Positions 4,527 to 5,763 of a DNA stretch of 5,763 nt are shown in pieces; the stretch's first letter is position 1, and each line of letters starts with the position of its first letter. A program made the translations under genes and the position numbers. The stretch is from Chlamydia trachomatis (GTDB lineage: Bacteria; Chlamydiota; Chlamydiia; Chlamydiales; 2-12-FULL-49-11): NCBI GenBank assembly GCA_945877885.1, contig CAMCSI010000090.1, positions 1 through 5,763 on the forward strand, in the 5' to 3' direction. Below the pieces are notes generated by a model. The model did no database searches. It was not told the DNA's origin and saw nothing but the letters and a program-made list of their open reading frames with translations.

Positions 4527-5763
4527 ACGGATCAAAAAACATAGATGCCATTCCAGATCCTTTTAAAAAGAGCAATGATTCAGATTCTGTAGACTCTGAA
4601 AAGTTTAAAAAAGCTTTTCGGGTAGAAAAAAGTGAGGAGACAGGCGAAAAGGGTGCTAGAAAACGGCCTCAAGATTTAAGTGAGGAGGAAGAGGATGCAG
4701 ATGTATCCATCCCTGTCCCTCAAGGGCTTTTTAAAGAGTACATGACCGAAACCGAAAAGGGAGCCTCCATTTTAGATGCAGATGGGGGGTCAAAAGTCCA
4801 TTTTGTTACCGATGGGGGGGAGGGGAAAAAGGACACCTCTAAGATGTTCATCTCTGATTCAGAAGGTGGGCAGGGGTCAGCTATTTCTGTAGGAGTTTCA
4901 CAAAATACCCCTTCACCGCCAAATTTTTCAGATAATGATAATGATGACGATGATAATTTCCCAACTGAGGGTGCTTCTGAAAATACTTCCAACCCACCCC
5001 CCTCTTATTCTACCCCTGAAAATAATCAGTATGATTTATTTACAAATCCACCTCCAGAGCAGCAAGCAGAGCAATCTACCCCTAATTCTGAGCCTTCTGA
5101 GAAGAAAAAAGAAAAAGAAAAAGCTGCTTTAAAAGCTCCTATAAAAACTGTACCATCTGAAATACCTCAGCAAAAAGAGGTAGAAATTCAAGGGAAAGCT
5201 CCCCCTGCTTTGAAAGAGCCCTTTTTTCCACCTACAAAAGAAGAAGAAGAAACAAAGCCTTTATCAGCTGAAAACTTGCACGCTGAGATGAGTAAAGACC
5301 CGAACCTCAAACTAAAGTTGGAGATAAAGGAGGAAAAAGATGAAAAAACCTCCCCCCTTTCCTCCCCTGAAAAACTATCTGATAAAGATGGCGGCGGCCA
5401 TGATAAAAAAGATGATTCTGACAAACAGAATCAAGATGATATGGCGGTTCAGACGGCAATGCCAATTTCTTCCCCTGCAGGAATTGTAGCCCTTCAAATG
5501 TCTCCGTTTGCAAATATGCCAAGTGACGTATTCACATTATTTGAAAAAATGGTGGGACTGATGACCATTCAAAAAGACAGTGGCAAAAGCACCACCACTG
5601 TAACCTTAAACATGGCAGGTTCTGTATTTGATAAATCTGAATTGGTTCTTGAACATTATGATACTGCCCCCCATGCTTATAATGTACAATTTTTCGGAAG
5701 CCCTGAAAGCGTTGAAAAATTTGCTAAAAATTTCAGCTTATTAAATAGCGCCATCACCGAAAG
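4523..5763 (+). CDS. sctP: SctP (CdsP/YscP, FliK-like) needle-length and substrate-switch protein, 3' end missing
   Basis: A single open frame runs from the ATG at 4523 (ATGA overlap with the sctO stop) to the window edge: 413 codons with no stop. Residues 1-330 are hydrophilic and low in complexity. They include an acidic run (EEEEDAD at about 54-60), DGG-rich parts, an Asp/Asn run at 137-145, Pro/Ser/Glu stretches and a Lys/Glu block from 194. From about 315 the protein becomes ordered: SSPAGIVALQMSPF, a helix VFTLFEKMVGLMTIQ, then strands TTTVTLNMAGSVFD and AYNVQFFGSPESVEKFAKNF (to about 404). This strand-strand-helix layout fits the C-terminal T3S4 domain of YscP and FliK, which contacts the switch protein SctU. 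Family role: a secreted molecular ruler that stops needle growth and switches export to later substrates. The visible part already exceeds what I recall for C. trachomatis CdsP (below 300 residues). The domain's end lies outside the window. Confidence 0.85.
   Translation, partial: MNGSKNIDAIPDPFKKSNDSDSVDSEKFKKAFRVEKSEETGEKGARKRPQDLSEEEEDADVSIPVPQGLFKEYMTETEKGASILDADGGSKVHFVTDGGEGKKDTSKMFISDSEGGQGSAISVGVSQNTPSPPNFSDNDNDDDDNFPTEGASENTSNPPPSYSTPENNQYDLFTNPPPEQQAEQSTPNSEPSEKKKEKEKAALKAPIKTVPSEIPQQKEVEIQGKAPPALKEPFFPPTKEEEETKPLSAENLHAEMSKDPNLKLKLEIKEEKDEKTSPLSSPEKLSDKDGGGHDKKDDSDKQNQDDMAVQTAMPISSPAGIVALQMSPFANMPSDVFTLFEKMVGLMTIQKDSGKSTTTVTLNMAGSVFDKSELVLEHYDTAPHAYNVQFFGSPESVEKFAKNFSLLNSAITE

Noticed and set aside
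4935..5132. + strand open frame of 65 codons with a hydrophobic, membrane-like translation
   Set aside because: It lies wholly inside sctP in another frame. The hydrophobic residues come from reading the shifted Asp/Asn- and Pro-rich codons, and there is no ribosome binding site.
4720..5522. Three Ser/Pro-rich - strand open frames opposite sctP (4720-4992, 5188-5424, 5307-5522)
   Set aside because: They result from the low-complexity composition of sctP read backwards. The sctP frame is continuous and ends in a recognisable domain.

Overview
This window is part of a non-flagellar type III secretion (T3S, injectisome) locus from a member of the Chlamydiota. The gene order is the one I know from Chlamydia, where the cluster runs cdsD, cdsE, cdsF, cdsG, an unnamed gene, cdsN, cdsO, cdsP (around CT664 to CT671 in C. 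trachomatis numbering, from memory). The AT-rich, lysine-rich coding and the divergent SctE, SctF, SctG, SctO and SctP proteins argue for an environmental 'Chlamydia-like' lineage such as a Parachlamydia, Simkania, Waddlia or Rhabdochlamydia relative. I cannot fix the genus from sequence alone.

Layout: all genes are on the + strand and almost nothing is intergenic. Positions 1-948 hold the C-terminal part of the inner-membrane ring protein SctD, with its membrane span and three periplasmic ring modules. Positions 995-1243 (SctE), 1273-1515 (needle SctF) and 1525-1983 (SctG) form the needle and chaperone cassette. Positions 2011-2652 hold an unnamed protein whose C-terminal helix can be aligned without gaps to the needle protein, and which I propose as an inner-rod (SctI-like) protein. 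Positions 2662-4026 (ATPase SctN), 4023-4526 (stalk SctO) and 4523-end (needle-length and substrate-switch protein SctP, cut by the window edge) form an export-energy and control cassette joined by two ATGA stop/start overlaps.

How they work together: SctD builds the periplasmic part of the inner ring. SctE and SctG keep the aggregation-prone needle subunit SctF soluble in the cytoplasm. The SctN hexamer, with SctO as its central stalk, unfolds and feeds substrates to the export gate. SctP is expected to measure the growing needle and switch export from early to later substrates. The layout looks like the Yersinia yscD-E-F-G-(H-I) and yscN-O-P runs placed end to end, with the unnamed gene in the H/I slot.

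I see no RNA genes, mobile elements, CRISPR arrays or convincing intrinsic terminators. No gap between genes exceeds about 50 bases. The most interesting points are the inner-rod candidate, the long low-complexity SctP, the absence of cysteine in the needle, and the Ala at the first position of the SctN P-loop.
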